Of a DNA stretch of 64,000 nucleotides, positions 24,420-32,291 are shown piece by piece (position 1 is the stretch's first letter; every line of letters starts with the position of its first letter). Under the pieces are notes generated by a model. It was not told where the DNA came from, did no database searches, and was given only the letters and a program-made list of their open reading frames with translations. A program made the position numbers and the translations under genes. Origin of the DNA: M3007 sp044226205 (lineage in GTDB: Bacteria > Bacteroidota > Bacteroidia > Chitinophagales > Saprospiraceae). The stretch is taken from assembly GCA_044226205.1 (NCBI GenBank), contig JBGAHL010000005.1:1-64000 (forward strand), in the 5' to 3' direction.

Positions 24420-26171
24420 ATGTTGCACCTGCGCCAGGCAATCCTCGAAATCGACGGCAATACTTACCGGATTCAACCCGAAAAAAGCAACTCCTTCCCG
24501 GAGTTGTATCTTGATTTTCAACAAAATACGGAAAAATACGGCGAACGTTACACGGTGTTTATCCACCCCAAGCAAGACGTGACGCTGCGTCGCCTGGAGT
24601 TGCAGTTTTCCCTCCAGCCGGGCCCGACTGCCCGATTTCTGGCCAATGGATTTCAGTCGTGGAGCGAAACGCGCAGTTTTCACCCCGATGAAAAAATCCC
24701 GCGACTGCGTGGTTTGGCCCGAAAAAGGCTGGGTTTTTACGGCGATGAATATATCGAAGGAATTCCGCGCGGACGGGGTTATCTGCATTCCTGGACCTAC
24801 TGTACCGTGTCGGAGGCCGGACAATGCCGGCTGATGGGCTCGCTCAACGAACACACGGGCTTTACCCTTTGGATGTACGACCACCACAACGCCGTGCTTA
24901 CGGTGCGAAAGGATCTGGCGGGGCTACATTTGACTCATTCCTTCCCTGGGCTTGACGTCTGGATAGGAGAGGGGAGTGAGAAGGAATTGTACGATCGGTA
25001 TTTTACCATGTTTATGGAAAATGCCCCCTACCACGCCATTACGCCGCCGAAACAGCGCGGAATACTGGGCTGGACGAGTTGGTATCGGCATTTTACCAAT
25101 ATTTCCGAGCAGACAATTTCATCGGACCTGAATGCCGTGGCTGCCTCGGGACTGCCTTTCCATTATTTCCAGATCGACGATGGCTGGCAAAAAGCGGTGG
25201 GCGACTGGCTTTCGACAAGTGCAGGGTTTCCGGGCGGGATGTACCGCCTGGCTTCCGAAATCAAAAACAAGGACTTGACGCCCGGGCTCTGGCTGGCCCC
25301 GTTTGTCGCATCGAGGCATTCGGAACTGGTCGCGCGGCACCCCGACTGGCTGCTCCAGGATCGCAAGGGCCGCCCGCTGCGCGCAGGCTGGAATCCCCTT
25401 TGGGGCGGCTGGTATTACGCGCTCGACGTCTATCACCCCAAGGTGCAGGAATACCTCAGCGGGGTGTTTCACATGGCGCGGGAAAAATGGGGCTTCCAGT
25501 TGTTCAAACTGGACTTCCTTTTCGCGGCCTGCCTGGCGCCGCCAAGGGGCAAAACCCGGGGGCAGGTTATGGCCGATGCGATGGAATTTTTGCGGCATCA
25601 ACTTGGCAGCGCCGCCATGCTGGCCTGCGGAGCGCCGCTGGGTACGACGTTCGGTATTGCGGAGTATTGTCGCATTGGCGGCGACGTTCACATGTCCTGG
25701 GAACACCGGCTGTTGGCCTGGTTGCGGCACCGCGAAAGGGTGAGCACATTGGCTTCGCTGCGCTCCACCCTCCATCGCTGGCGACTGCAGGGCAAGGCAT
25801 TCGGCAACGACCCCGACGTTTTTGTCCTGCGCAAAGATCAGCAGCAACTGAGCGCTGCGCAGCAACATACGCTATTGACTGTCAATGCCTTGCTTGGCGC
25901 GCTTCTTTTTACCTCCGACGACCTTGCCGCGTATTCGGAGGAGCAAAAAAATGCCCTCCGTGAAGCCTTGTTGTTGGCCGAAGCACGCGTCAAACAGGTA
26001 TCGGAAATATTGCACGACGCCTTTCAAATCACATTTGAACAGGAAGGCAATATCAGGTTTGCAGGGGTGAATCTCAATGCAAAAGCCGTTACCATGCCTA
26101 TGAAAAACGGCCGGATAACGCTCCGGCCGTTTGAAACCCGTGTTGTACATCCGCAGGATGCGGATGAATAG
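24420..26171 (+). CDS. GH36-like alpha-galactosidase
   Basis: A 583-residue glycoside hydrolase of clan GH-D. After an N-terminal beta domain (to about residue 190) comes the catalytic barrel: GWTSWYRHFTNI near 219, DDGWQKAVGDWL, GLWLAPFVASRHS, then FKLDFLF with the likely nucleophile Asp365, CGAPLGT, and YCRIGGDVH with the likely acid/base Asp422. These match GH36 raffinose-type alpha-galactosidases. No signal peptide is seen, so it acts in the cytoplasm on imported alpha-galactosides. It stands alone without sugar-uptake genes. Start ATG 24420 is the only good one, 143 bases from the divergent methyltransferase gene. Its 3' end contains a hairpin that serves the convergent yqgE transcript. 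Confidence 0.85.
   Translation: MLHLRQAILEIDGNTYRIQPEKSNSFPELYLDFQQNTEKYGERYTVFIHPKQDVTLRRLELQFSLQPGPTARFLANGFQSWSETRSFHPDEKIPRLRGLARKRLGFYGDEYIEGIPRGRGYLHSWTYCTVSEAGQCRLMGSLNEHTGFTLWMYDHHNAVLTVRKDLAGLHLTHSFPGLDVWIGEGSEKELYDRYFTMFMENAPYHAITPPKQRGILGWTSWYRHFTNISEQTISSDLNAVAASGLPFHYFQIDDGWQKAVGDWLSTSAGFPGGMYRLASEIKNKDLTPGLWLAPFVASRHSELVARHPDWLLQDRKGRPLRAGWNPLWGGWYYALDVYHPKVQEYLSGVFHMAREKWGFQLFKLDFLFAACLAPPRGKTRGQVMADAMEFLRHQLGSAAMLACGAPLGTTFGIAEYCRIGGDVHMSWEHRLLAWLRHRERVSTLASLRSTLHRWRLQGKAFGNDPDVFVLRKDQQQLSAAQQHTLLTVNALLGALLFTSDDLAAYSEEQKNALREALLLAEARVKQVSEILHDAFQITFEQEGNIRFAGVNLNAKAVTMPMKNGRITLRPFETRVVHPQDADE
26103..26132 (-). terminator. Terminator for the yqgE transcript, embedded in the end of the GH36 coding sequence
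   Basis: A perfect 11-bp stem AAACGGCCGGA (26105-26115) and complement (26122-26132), loop TAACGC, is followed on the minus strand by a run of five T. It lies inside the last 70 bases of the GH36 gene, 45 bases past the convergent yqgE stop. On the plus strand only TTT follows, so it is mainly a minus-strand signal. Confidence 0.6.
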
Positions 26172-26177
26172 AAGTCG

Positions 26178-26738
26178 TTAATTCCAGCTCATGTGTTCGG
26201 GCAGATCTGCAATTACTTCGTACAGATTTCCCTTGTTGTACATCACCTGGCTCCACAGCCGGTCCGGCTGAATTTTGAAAATATAATTGGCGTCCATATT
26301 GGCTTGCACCCAGGAGCCGTAGCCCAGTTCATCGGCCAGTTGGCCCGACGACCAGCCCGAGTAGCCCACAAAAAATCGGATGTTGTTCGGCTCGATAAGC
26401 CCGGAAGTGATGAGGAATTTCAGTTTTTCAAAATCGCCGCCCCACCAGACGCCATCCGCCACCTTGACGCTATCGTCCAGCAAATCGCCGATATTGTGCA
26501 CGTAGTGCAGGGTATCGGTTTGCACCGGGCCGCCGTAAAAGACCTCCGCTTCGAATTTGGGAAATTCCGACATCAGGTCGTTCAGGGGCATGTCGATGCT
26601 TTTATTCAAAATAAAACCGATGCTGCCTTCGTCATGATGTTCGCAAAGCAATACGACCGACCGCCTGAAGTAGGGGTCCTGCATGAAAGGCTCGGAAAGC
26701 AATACCTGTCCGCTTTTAACTTCTTCCTGGGCTGCCAT
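26178..26738 (-). CDS. yqgE: YqgE/AlgH family protein
   Basis: A 186-residue protein with the family landmarks: SGQVLLSEPFMQDPYFRRSVVLLCEHHDEGSIGFILNK-type N-terminus (residues 8-46), FYGGPVQTDTLHYVH near 68, and the central FFVGYSGWSSGQLADELGYGSWV near 122-144. The structure of the family is known but its biochemical role is not; it is found widely in Bacteroidota and Proteobacteria. It follows fabD by 79 bases on the same strand and its transcript probably ends at the hairpin in the GH36 gene. Confidence 0.9.
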   Translation of the reverse strand: MAAQEEVKSGQVLLSEPFMQDPYFRRSVVLLCEHHDEGSIGFILNKSIDMPLNDLMSEFPKFEAEVFYGGPVQTDTLHYVHNIGDLLDDSVKVADGVWWGGDFEKLKFLITSGLIEPNNIRFFVGYSGWSSGQLADELGYGSWVQANMDANYIFKIQPDRLWSQVMYNKGNLYEVIADLPEHMSWN

Positions 26739-26817
26739 GGTAGTACGGGATTATGGTAAATGACACGATAAAGGGTAAAAAAAGAGGGTTGCTCCGGACC
26801 GGCAGATCCTGGTGCAA

Positions 26818-27699
26818 TCATAACGCATCGGTTGCAATTTCCTTGTTGATTTTGCGAATCATCCCTCGCAAAACAGCGCCCGAACCGCCCACTTCGATAA
26901 ATTCGGCAATTCCGTCGGCAATCATGTTTTCCACGGTTTGCGTCCAGCGCACCGGCGAGGTCAGTTGCGCAACCAGATTCTGCCGGATTTCTTCCGGGTC
27001 GGTGACGGCTTTGGCATGCACGTTCTGGTACACGGGACACGTGGGGCGATTGAATACGGTCGCGTTAATCGCGGCCGCCAGTTCGTCCTGCGCAGGCTGC
27101 ATCAGCGGCGAATGGAAGGCGCCGCCGACAGCCAGTACCACGACGCGCCGCGCGCCGGCTTCCTGCAATTTGGCAACCGCCATTTCGATGCCTTTGCGGC
27201 TGCCGGAGATGACCAGCTGACCGGGGGAATTGTAATTGGCAGGCACGACGACTTCTTCCGTGATGCCTGCGCAGATTTCCTCGACGACCGCGTCGTCCAT
27301 ACCCAGGACGGCGGCCATCGTGCTATCGACCAGTTCGCAAGCCTTTTGCATGGCAAAAGCCCGCTGGCTGACCAGGCGGAGCGCGTCTTCGAACGCCAGG
27401 GAACCTGCCGCTGCCAGTGCGGTAAATTCGCCCAGCGAGTGCCCGGCCACGGCATCGGGCCGGAAAGAATCGCCGGCAATACGGGCGCGCACGATACTTT
27501 CGAGAAATACAGCAGGCTGGGTGACTTTGGTCTGGGTCAGGTCTTCCTTGGTGCCTTCAAACATGACGTCGGTGATGCGCCAGCCCAGCATATCGTTGGC
27601 TTGTTCAAATAATTCACGCGCCTGGGCATTGGATTCGTATAATTCCTTGCCCATACCTTCAAATTGAGATCCTTGTCCGGGGAATACGTAAGCTTTCAT
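26818..27699 (-). CDS. fabD: Malonyl-CoA:ACP transacylase FabD
   Basis: A 293-residue acyltransferase of type II fatty acid synthesis. It begins with KAYVFPGQGSQFEGMGKELY, has the nucleophile elbow GHSLGE with Ser88, the Arg of QRAFAMQKA near 120, and the second catalytic residue His in GGAFHSPLM near 200. It loads malonyl groups on acyl carrier protein. No other fab gene is adjacent, which is common in Bacteroidota. The gene lies 29 bases downstream of the small HolD-like gene on the same strand and may share its promoter. Confidence 0.94.
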   Translation of the reverse strand: MKAYVFPGQGSQFEGMGKELYESNAQARELFEQANDMLGWRITDVMFEGTKEDLTQTKVTQPAVFLESIVRARIAGDSFRPDAVAGHSLGEFTALAAAGSLAFEDALRLVSQRAFAMQKACELVDSTMAAVLGMDDAVVEEICAGITEEVVVPANYNSPGQLVISGSRKGIEMAVAKLQEAGARRVVVLAVGGAFHSPLMQPAQDELAAAINATVFNRPTCPVYQNVHAKAVTDPEEIRQNLVAQLTSPVRWTQTVENMIADGIAEFIEVGGSGAVLRGMIRKINKEIATDAL

Positions 27700-27728
27700 A
27701 CAAAAATGCGAATCGAACGTTATATTGG

Positions 27729-28160
27729 TCAGAGAAACATGGTTTGCAGTGCTCGCCAGAGCTGGCCTTTTCGAACCTTGTCGGGTTCGAGTGCCGAGAG
27801 ATTTTCGGCAAATAAAAAGGTTGTATGGTAAAAAAGGAAAGGTTGGTACCAGTTTGCCTGAATTGTCAAACCGAGGGTTTTGGGTTCAAGGCCAAAAACA
27901 AGTACGTGCGTGGGCTGTTTGGTTTTAAGAGCAGGCAAAATTGAAACGGCAGTAGCCGACTCCGGCAGATCGACCAGCAGGGTGTCCTGCAAGAGATTGA
28001 GGTTGGCAGCAGCGAGCACCTTGGTCAAAAACTGCCGCTCTTCCACCGGATTGTCAGATGCCGCCAAAACGACCAATATACGTCGGGCGAAATTGCCCTC
28101 CGCATGGTCGAGCAAGGGAAACTCGGGCGCCAGAAAAATCAAATCATCGTTTGAAAACAT
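27729..28160 (-). CDS. Small uncharacterised protein, possible HolD (Pol III psi)-like
   Basis: A 143-residue protein with no motif I can name with confidence. It has an alpha/beta pattern: RRILVVLAASD, FLTKVLAAANLNLLQDTLLVDLP, THVLVFGLEPKTLGL, then FLFAENLSALEPDKVRKGQLWRAL. The order (a central VLVFG strand and a C-terminal L...P..K..LW..L helix) recalls the psi subunit of DNA polymerase III, whose end is similar (A...LW..I), but this is weak and rests on pattern only. Start ATG 28160 lies exactly 5 bases after a strong promoter box, so its mRNA is probably leaderless. It is followed by fabD and yqgE on the same strand. Confidence 0.6.
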   Translation of the reverse strand: MFSNDDLIFLAPEFPLLDHAEGNFARRILVVLAASDNPVEERQFLTKVLAAANLNLLQDTLLVDLPESATAVSILPALKTKQPTHVLVFGLEPKTLGLTIQANWYQPFLFYHTTFLFAENLSALEPDKVRKGQLWRALQTMFL

Positions 28161-28165
28161 GACTA

Positions 28166-28195
28166 TAAAGATAAGTCGCCGTTTTGGCTATACAA
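28166..28195 (-). promoter_or_regulatory. Promoter placed for a leaderless transcript of the 28160 gene
   Basis: On the minus strand TTG (28193-28195), 19 bases, TATCTTTA (28166-28173). The box ends 5 bases before the start codon, the distance at which transcription normally begins in Bacteroidota. Confidence 0.6.
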
Positions 28196-28268
28196 CTAAG
28201 TAATAACTAATTTTTTGTACGCAAAGCTAAGGTCTGTAAAATTAAGTTCTGCGGGATTGAAAAATAAA

Positions 28269-28300
28269 TTTGCCGCGAAGAATTTTATTTTCTACCTTTG
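28269..28300 (+). promoter_or_regulatory. Promoter of ilvE
   Basis: TTTG (28269-28272), 20 bases, TACCTTTG (28293-28300): a full match to the Bacteroidota sigma-70 pattern, 49 bases upstream of ATG 28350. Confidence 0.7.
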
Positions 28301-28349
28301 TATCGCGAAACTAATAGGTTTTCACCGCATAACCACCCTCTCTCCATCC

Positions 28350-29474
28350 ATGGCTGTCAAGTATTCGATTACAGTCACCCCGACAACCCAGACCAGATTG
28401 CACGATGTTGACTTCACCAACATCCCGTTTGGCAAGGTGATTTCCGACCACATGTTTATCGTTGATTTCGACGGCAAACAGTGGGTTAACCCCCGCATTG
28501 AAGCTTTCCACCGTTTCGAAATTTCGCCCGCGAACCTGGCCCTCCATTATGGTCAGAGCATCTTTGAAGGCATGAAGGCCTCCAAACGCAACGGCGAACC
28601 TGTGTTGTTCCGTCCCGAACTGCATGCACGCCGTTTGAACGTCTCCGCCGAACGCATGTGTATGCCCCATCTGCCCGAAGAACTGTTTATGCAGGGTCTG
28701 CAGATGCTCGTCGACCTCGACCGCGACTGGATTCCCGAGAAAGAAGACCACGCCCTGTACATTCGTCCGCTCATGTTCGCTACCGACGAGTACTTCGGCG
28801 TACACGCATCCGAGAAATATCGTTTCCTCATATTTACCGGCCCTGTAGGCCCTTATTATCCAAAGCCCGTTAAACTGTGGGTCGAGGAAGTCTTTACCCG
28901 TGCAGCCCAGGGCGGCGTAGGTGAAGCCAAATGCGCCGGCAACTACGGCGCATCCCTCCTCCCGGCCATGCGCGCCAAAAAAGCCGGCTACGATCAGGTC
29001 ATGTGGATGGACGCAACGGAAAAGAAATACGTGCAGGAAGTCGGCACCATGAATCTTTTCTTCGTCATCGACGACAAAGTCGTGACGCCCGCCACCACAG
29101 GAACCATCCTCCGCGGCGTGACCCGCGACTCATTCCTCACCTTGTTGAAAGACTGGGGCTACACCGTTGAGGACCGCCTCCTGAGCATTGCCGAAATCGC
29201 CGACGCCTACTGGCGCGGCACCTTGCAGGAATGCTTTGGCGCCGGCACCGCAGCCGTTGTAAGCCACGTGAGCGAGATCACCTGGCGCGACCGCAAACTC
29301 GAACTGCCCCCCGTCGATGCCCAGCACCGCCCGGTGGCAACCCGACTGAAAGAGCACATCAACCGCTTGCGGATGGGCCTTGAAGAAGACCAGTACGGCT
29401 GGCTGACCACCTGCGACAATTCCGGCGTTTGGGAACTGGTGCAAGGAGGCGAAGAAGTCGGCATCCCCGCTTGA
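28350..29474 (+). CDS. ilvE: Branched-chain amino acid aminotransferase IlvE
   Basis: A 374-residue fold-type IV PLP enzyme of the longer (eukaryote-like) BCAT subgroup. Landmarks: FHRFEISPANLALHYGQSIFEGMKA at 54-76, YIRPLMFAT at 137-145, AKCAGNYGAS with the likely PLP-binding Lys194, and EVGTMNLFFV plus TGTILRGVTRDS that close the cofactor site. It makes or breaks down valine, leucine and isoleucine by transfer with glutamate/2-oxoglutarate. ATG 28350 is chosen; the frame extends 135 bases upstream, but that stretch contains the promoter. It is monocistronic, between its own promoter and a bidirectional terminator. Confidence 0.93.
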   Translation: MAVKYSITVTPTTQTRLHDVDFTNIPFGKVISDHMFIVDFDGKQWVNPRIEAFHRFEISPANLALHYGQSIFEGMKASKRNGEPVLFRPELHARRLNVSAERMCMPHLPEELFMQGLQMLVDLDRDWIPEKEDHALYIRPLMFATDEYFGVHASEKYRFLIFTGPVGPYYPKPVKLWVEEVFTRAAQGGVGEAKCAGNYGASLLPAMRAKKAGYDQVMWMDATEKKYVQEVGTMNLFFVIDDKVVTPATTGTILRGVTRDSFLTLLKDWGYTVEDRLLSIAEIADAYWRGTLQECFGAGTAAVVSHVSEITWRDRKLELPPVDAQHRPVATRLKEHINRLRMGLEEDQYGWLTTCDNSGVWELVQGGEEVGIPA

Positions 29475-29496
29475 TTTTTTAGTGAAGCGAAATAAT

Positions 29497-29530
29497 AAAA
29501 GGGTTGGATCGTGATCGGTCCAACCCTTTG
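29497..29530. terminator. Bidirectional terminator between ilvE and the aldo/keto reductase gene
   Basis: AAAGGGTTGGA and its complement enclose a 10-base loop; the left side has TAATAAAA and the right CCCTTTG, serving both convergent genes. T tracts are modest. Confidence 0.6.
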
Positions 29531-29555
29531 TATTTCAAGGCGTTAAAAGCACCTT

Positions 29556-30539
29556 TTAAAACGCCGGCGCAACAGGTTTGTTGCCGAGGATGGCTTCGAT
29601 CCGCTCGATCACCGCGTCGCTTAAAAGCGGCAGGACGTCGAGCGAGTCGAGCGTTTCTCGGAGTTGTTCCGTTTTGGAAGCGCCAAGGATGACGGTGCTC
29701 ACGTTGGGGTTGTGCGCGCACCAGGCAATGGCCAGTTTGGCCAGGCTGGTACCGAGTTCGCCAGCCAGTTGGCTCAGCGCCCGTACTTTTTCTATGTGCT
29801 GCGGAGTCAGGTTGCGCTCTTTGAGCCACTCCATGCCTTCGATACTGAAGCGCGTATCCGCAGGAAATTTGTCGAGGTATTTTTCCGTCAGGACACCTGA
29901 AAACAGGGGCGACCAGATGGTCGTGCCCAGTCCGACGGTCTTGTAAATTTGTGAAAATTCGACCTCGACCTTGTCGCGGACAAACATGTTGTACTGCGGC
30001 TGCTCCATCACCGGCCCGATCAGGTTGTTGTCGCGCGCCACCATGTGGGCAGCCATGATTTCCTGCGCGCTCCATTCGGAGGTGCCCCAGTACAGGATTT
30101 TGCCCTGTGCGATGAGGTGATTCATGGCCCAGACCGTTTCTTCCATCGGGGTGTTCTTGTCGGGCCGGTGGCAAAAGTACAGGTCGATGTAATCGACTTG
30201 CAATCGTTTAAGACTGGCGTGGCAGGCTTCGAAAATATGTTTTCTGCTGAGGCCCGTCTGGTTGGGCAGTTTGCCGCCGTCGCCCCAAAACACCTTCGAC
30301 GACACCACCCAGCTGCTGCGTGTCCAGTTCAGTTTTTTCAAAATATTACCCATCACGATCTCGCTTTGACCGCGGGCGTAGATCTCGGCATTGTCAAAAA
30401 AATTGACGCCGTTTTCGTAAGCCAAAACCATGAGTTTTTCGGCCACATCGTCGCCGATCTGTTTGCCGAAGGTAAGCCAGGAACCCAGCGACAACACGCT
30501 GACTTGCAGACCGGATTTACCCAAACGTCGATATTCCAT
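29556..30539 (-). CDS. Aldo/keto reductase, potassium-channel beta-subunit type
   Basis: A 327-residue NAD(P)H-dependent reductase of the AKR superfamily. The catalytic tetrad is complete: Asp49 and Tyr54 in FFDNAEIYARG, Lys82 in VVSSKVFWG, and His124 in DLYFCHRPD. The NADP-binding end shows VSTVILGASKTEQL. The sequence is closest to the AKR6/AKR14 group (Kv beta subunit and E. coli YghZ), to judge from YRRLGKSGLQVSVLSLGSW and WGTSEWSAQEI. The natural substrate is unknown; this group reduces aldehydes. It is divergent from the small monooxygenase-like gene, with 80 bases between their starts. Confidence 0.88.
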   Translation of the reverse strand: MEYRRLGKSGLQVSVLSLGSWLTFGKQIGDDVAEKLMVLAYENGVNFFDNAEIYARGQSEIVMGNILKKLNWTRSSWVVSSKVFWGDGGKLPNQTGLSRKHIFEACHASLKRLQVDYIDLYFCHRPDKNTPMEETVWAMNHLIAQGKILYWGTSEWSAQEIMAAHMVARDNNLIGPVMEQPQYNMFVRDKVEVEFSQIYKTVGLGTTIWSPLFSGVLTEKYLDKFPADTRFSIEGMEWLKERNLTPQHIEKVRALSQLAGELGTSLAKLAIAWCAHNPNVSTVILGASKTEQLRETLDSLDVLPLLSDAVIERIEAILGNKPVAPAF

Positions 30540-30619
30540 GTTGTAAAAATTGACTTTTATGATTGTGATATTGAACTTACAAACCCCTGAGCGGCGTTTG
30601 GATGGTTAAAAGACCAAAC

Positions 30620-30943
30620 ATGCACATTGCTCAAACACCTCTGCCGCCGTATTACGCCGTAATCTTCACCTCCATTCGCACGGAGGTCGATCAGGGCTAC
30701 GCTGACATGGCCGATAAAATGGTACAAATGGCCACGGAACAGCCCGGTTTTCTGGGCGTCGAATCGGCCCGGGATGAATTGGGAATTACGGTATCCTACT
30801 GGGACAGCCTCGAAAACATCCGAAACTGGAAGCAAGTTGCAGAACATCGCATTGCGCAGGAAAAGGGGCGTTCCGACTGGTACAGTGCCTACAAAACCCG
30901 TATTTGCCGTGTGGAGCGCGACTACGGTTTTGAGGCCGAGTGA
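30620..30943 (+). CDS. Antibiotic biosynthesis monooxygenase (ABM)-domain protein
   Basis: A 107-residue protein of the dimeric ferredoxin-like fold. The pattern is YYAVIFTSI near residue 11, a helix DMADKMVQMATEQPGFLGVESAR, the strand ITVSYWDSLENIRNWKQVAEH and the C-terminal basic strand. This matches the ABM superfamily, whose members include quinol oxygenases and haem-degrading proteins; many act without cofactor and most small ones are unassigned. An alternative start at 30602 adds MVKRPN. It ends 3 bases before the convergent small membrane protein gene. Confidence 0.78.
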   Translation: MHIAQTPLPPYYAVIFTSIRTEVDQGYADMADKMVQMATEQPGFLGVESARDELGITVSYWDSLENIRNWKQVAEHRIAQEKGRSDWYSAYKTRICRVERDYGFEAE

Positions 30944-30946
30944 GCC

Positions 30947-31246
30947 TTAAAGCAAAAGCATGGCGAATTTGATAACCCAAATGATGGCCAGTACGCCGGT
31001 TGCAATAACCACGCCCCGCATACTTAGATCCCAGCGCCGGCGCCGGAAAATATTGAGCGGGATCAGGTTAAAAGCGATGGCGACGATGGCCAGGGTGCGC
31101 TCCCTGAAATTGGGAGAAAAGCCCGCACTGCTGGCGGCTCCTTTCATTTCGAGAATGGAAAAAACCTGGTAAAGCAGTGCAAAAGTCATGATGGGAAGCA
31201 GAAAGCCGAAGATCAGTCCGGCCCGGATATCATTGCGGTTTAGCAT
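30947..31246 (-). CDS. Small three-helix membrane protein, unknown function
   Basis: A 99-residue protein with three hydrophobic segments: about 10-30 (AGLIFGFLLPIMTFALLYQVF), 50-65 (TLAIVAIAFNLIPLNIF) and 77-98 (GVVIATGVLAIIWVIKFAMLLL), with a basic loop FRRRRWD between the last two. No family is recognised; similar tiny proteins are common in Bacteroidota. Its start overlaps the end of surE by 17 bases on the same strand, so it is translationally linked to surE. Confidence 0.7.
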   Translation of the reverse strand: MLNRNDIRAGLIFGFLLPIMTFALLYQVFSILEMKGAASSAGFSPNFRERTLAIVAIAFNLIPLNIFRRRRWDLSMRGVVIATGVLAIIWVIKFAMLLL

Positions 31247-32021
31247 GTTCAGCGGGAATATTTAAGGTTTCCAAAGATTTAAGTCCGGATATGGCTTTGT
31301 AATTGGTCAGATCATGCATTGAAGGTACGATGGAAATAAAACCTTCATCGAGTGCGAGTACGTCGGAATCATCGGCTGTATCGTCATTTACAAATTTTCC
31401 ACTTAGCCAGTAGTAAGGCTGGCCGTTGGGGTCGCGTCCTTCCACAAATTCCTCGATCCAGCGCGCTTCTGCCTGTCGGCAGATACGCACTCCTTTGATC
31501 TGGGTATTGGGAATGTTGACGTTGAGCAGGTTGCCGTGCGGGAACGGCTGCGCCAGTGCGAAACGCATGATTTCGCGCACCCAGGGTTTGGCCGGCTCGA
31601 AATTGGCGTCAAAACTGAAATCGAGCAGCGAAAATCCGATGCTGCGGATGCCTTCCAGCGAAGCCTCCATGGCAGCCGACAAGGTGCCGGAATAGATGAT
31701 GTTGATCGAGGCGTTGCTGCCGTGGTTGATGCCGGAGACGCAGAGGTCGATTTTGCGGGTTTTCAGGACCACGTGTTTGGCCAGTTTGACGCAATCGACC
31801 GGCGTGCCGGAGCATTCCCAGGCTTCGATTCCCGGGAAAGGACGAACTTTTTTGAGTCGCAAAGGATCGTGAATGGTGATGGCGTGCCCCTTTCCACTTT
31901 GCGGAGAGTCGGGTGCGACGACCACGACTTCCCCCAGTTCCGAGGCGATTTCAACAAGGGCTTTGATACCCGGGGCGACGATACCGTCGTCGTTAGTGAC
32001 AAGAATGAGCGGTCTGGACAT
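31230..32021 (-). CDS. surE: 5'/3'-nucleotidase SurE
   Basis: A 263-residue nucleoside monophosphatase. The metal site is clear: ILVTNDDGIVAPGI with Asp11-Asp12, Ser in VVAPDSPQSGKGHAIT near 41, and Asn in CVSGINHGSNAS near 96. SurE removes phosphate from nucleoside monophosphates and is tied to stress survival and stationary phase. Family features GTPVDCVKLA and YSGTLSAAMEASLEGI are present and the length is normal. The small membrane protein gene overlaps its end. A near-consensus box (TTAATTTG) lies only 4 bases before the start codon. Confidence 0.93.
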   Translation of the reverse strand: MSRPLILVTNDDGIVAPGIKALVEIASELGEVVVVAPDSPQSGKGHAITIHDPLRLKKVRPFPGIEAWECSGTPVDCVKLAKHVVLKTRKIDLCVSGINHGSNASINIIYSGTLSAAMEASLEGIRSIGFSLLDFSFDANFEPAKPWVREIMRFALAQPFPHGNLLNVNIPNTQIKGVRICRQAEARWIEEFVEGRDPNGQPYYWLSGKFVNDDTADDSDVLALDEGFISIVPSMHDLTNYKAISGLKSLETLNIPAEHAKPQ

Positions 32022-32194
32022 GCCGCAAATTAACGGCTTTGGCCAAGGATTTTCGTGTAGATAAATACGGATTTAATACAATTTGCGTTAAGAAAAAGGG
32101 TTGTAGTAATCGTATTCTGATCCGTTTTAGCTTCATTGTCAGGATATTTTGCCAGAATCTGCTGTTTTTAAAACGGTTTTATAAATTTTTGCCC

Positions 32195-32202
32195 TAACCT
32201 TG
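32195..32202 (+). promoter_or_regulatory. Possible -7 element upstream of the LysM protein gene
   Basis: TAACCTTG differs at one position from TAnnTTTG. The 270-base A/T-rich gap between surE and this gene shows no other signal I could recognise. Confidence 0.3.
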
Positions 32203-32291
32203 CACATAAATTGTTGGCCCTCAACCCTTAAATGAAGTTCAAACTCGCACTTCTACTGAAAAGACCCTTACTGCTCACCAAACCTTCTATC

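Noticed and set aside
27760..27810. tRNA-like GGTTCGA motif
   Set aside because: It lies within the coding sequence of the 27729-28160 gene and no cloverleaf can be formed around it.
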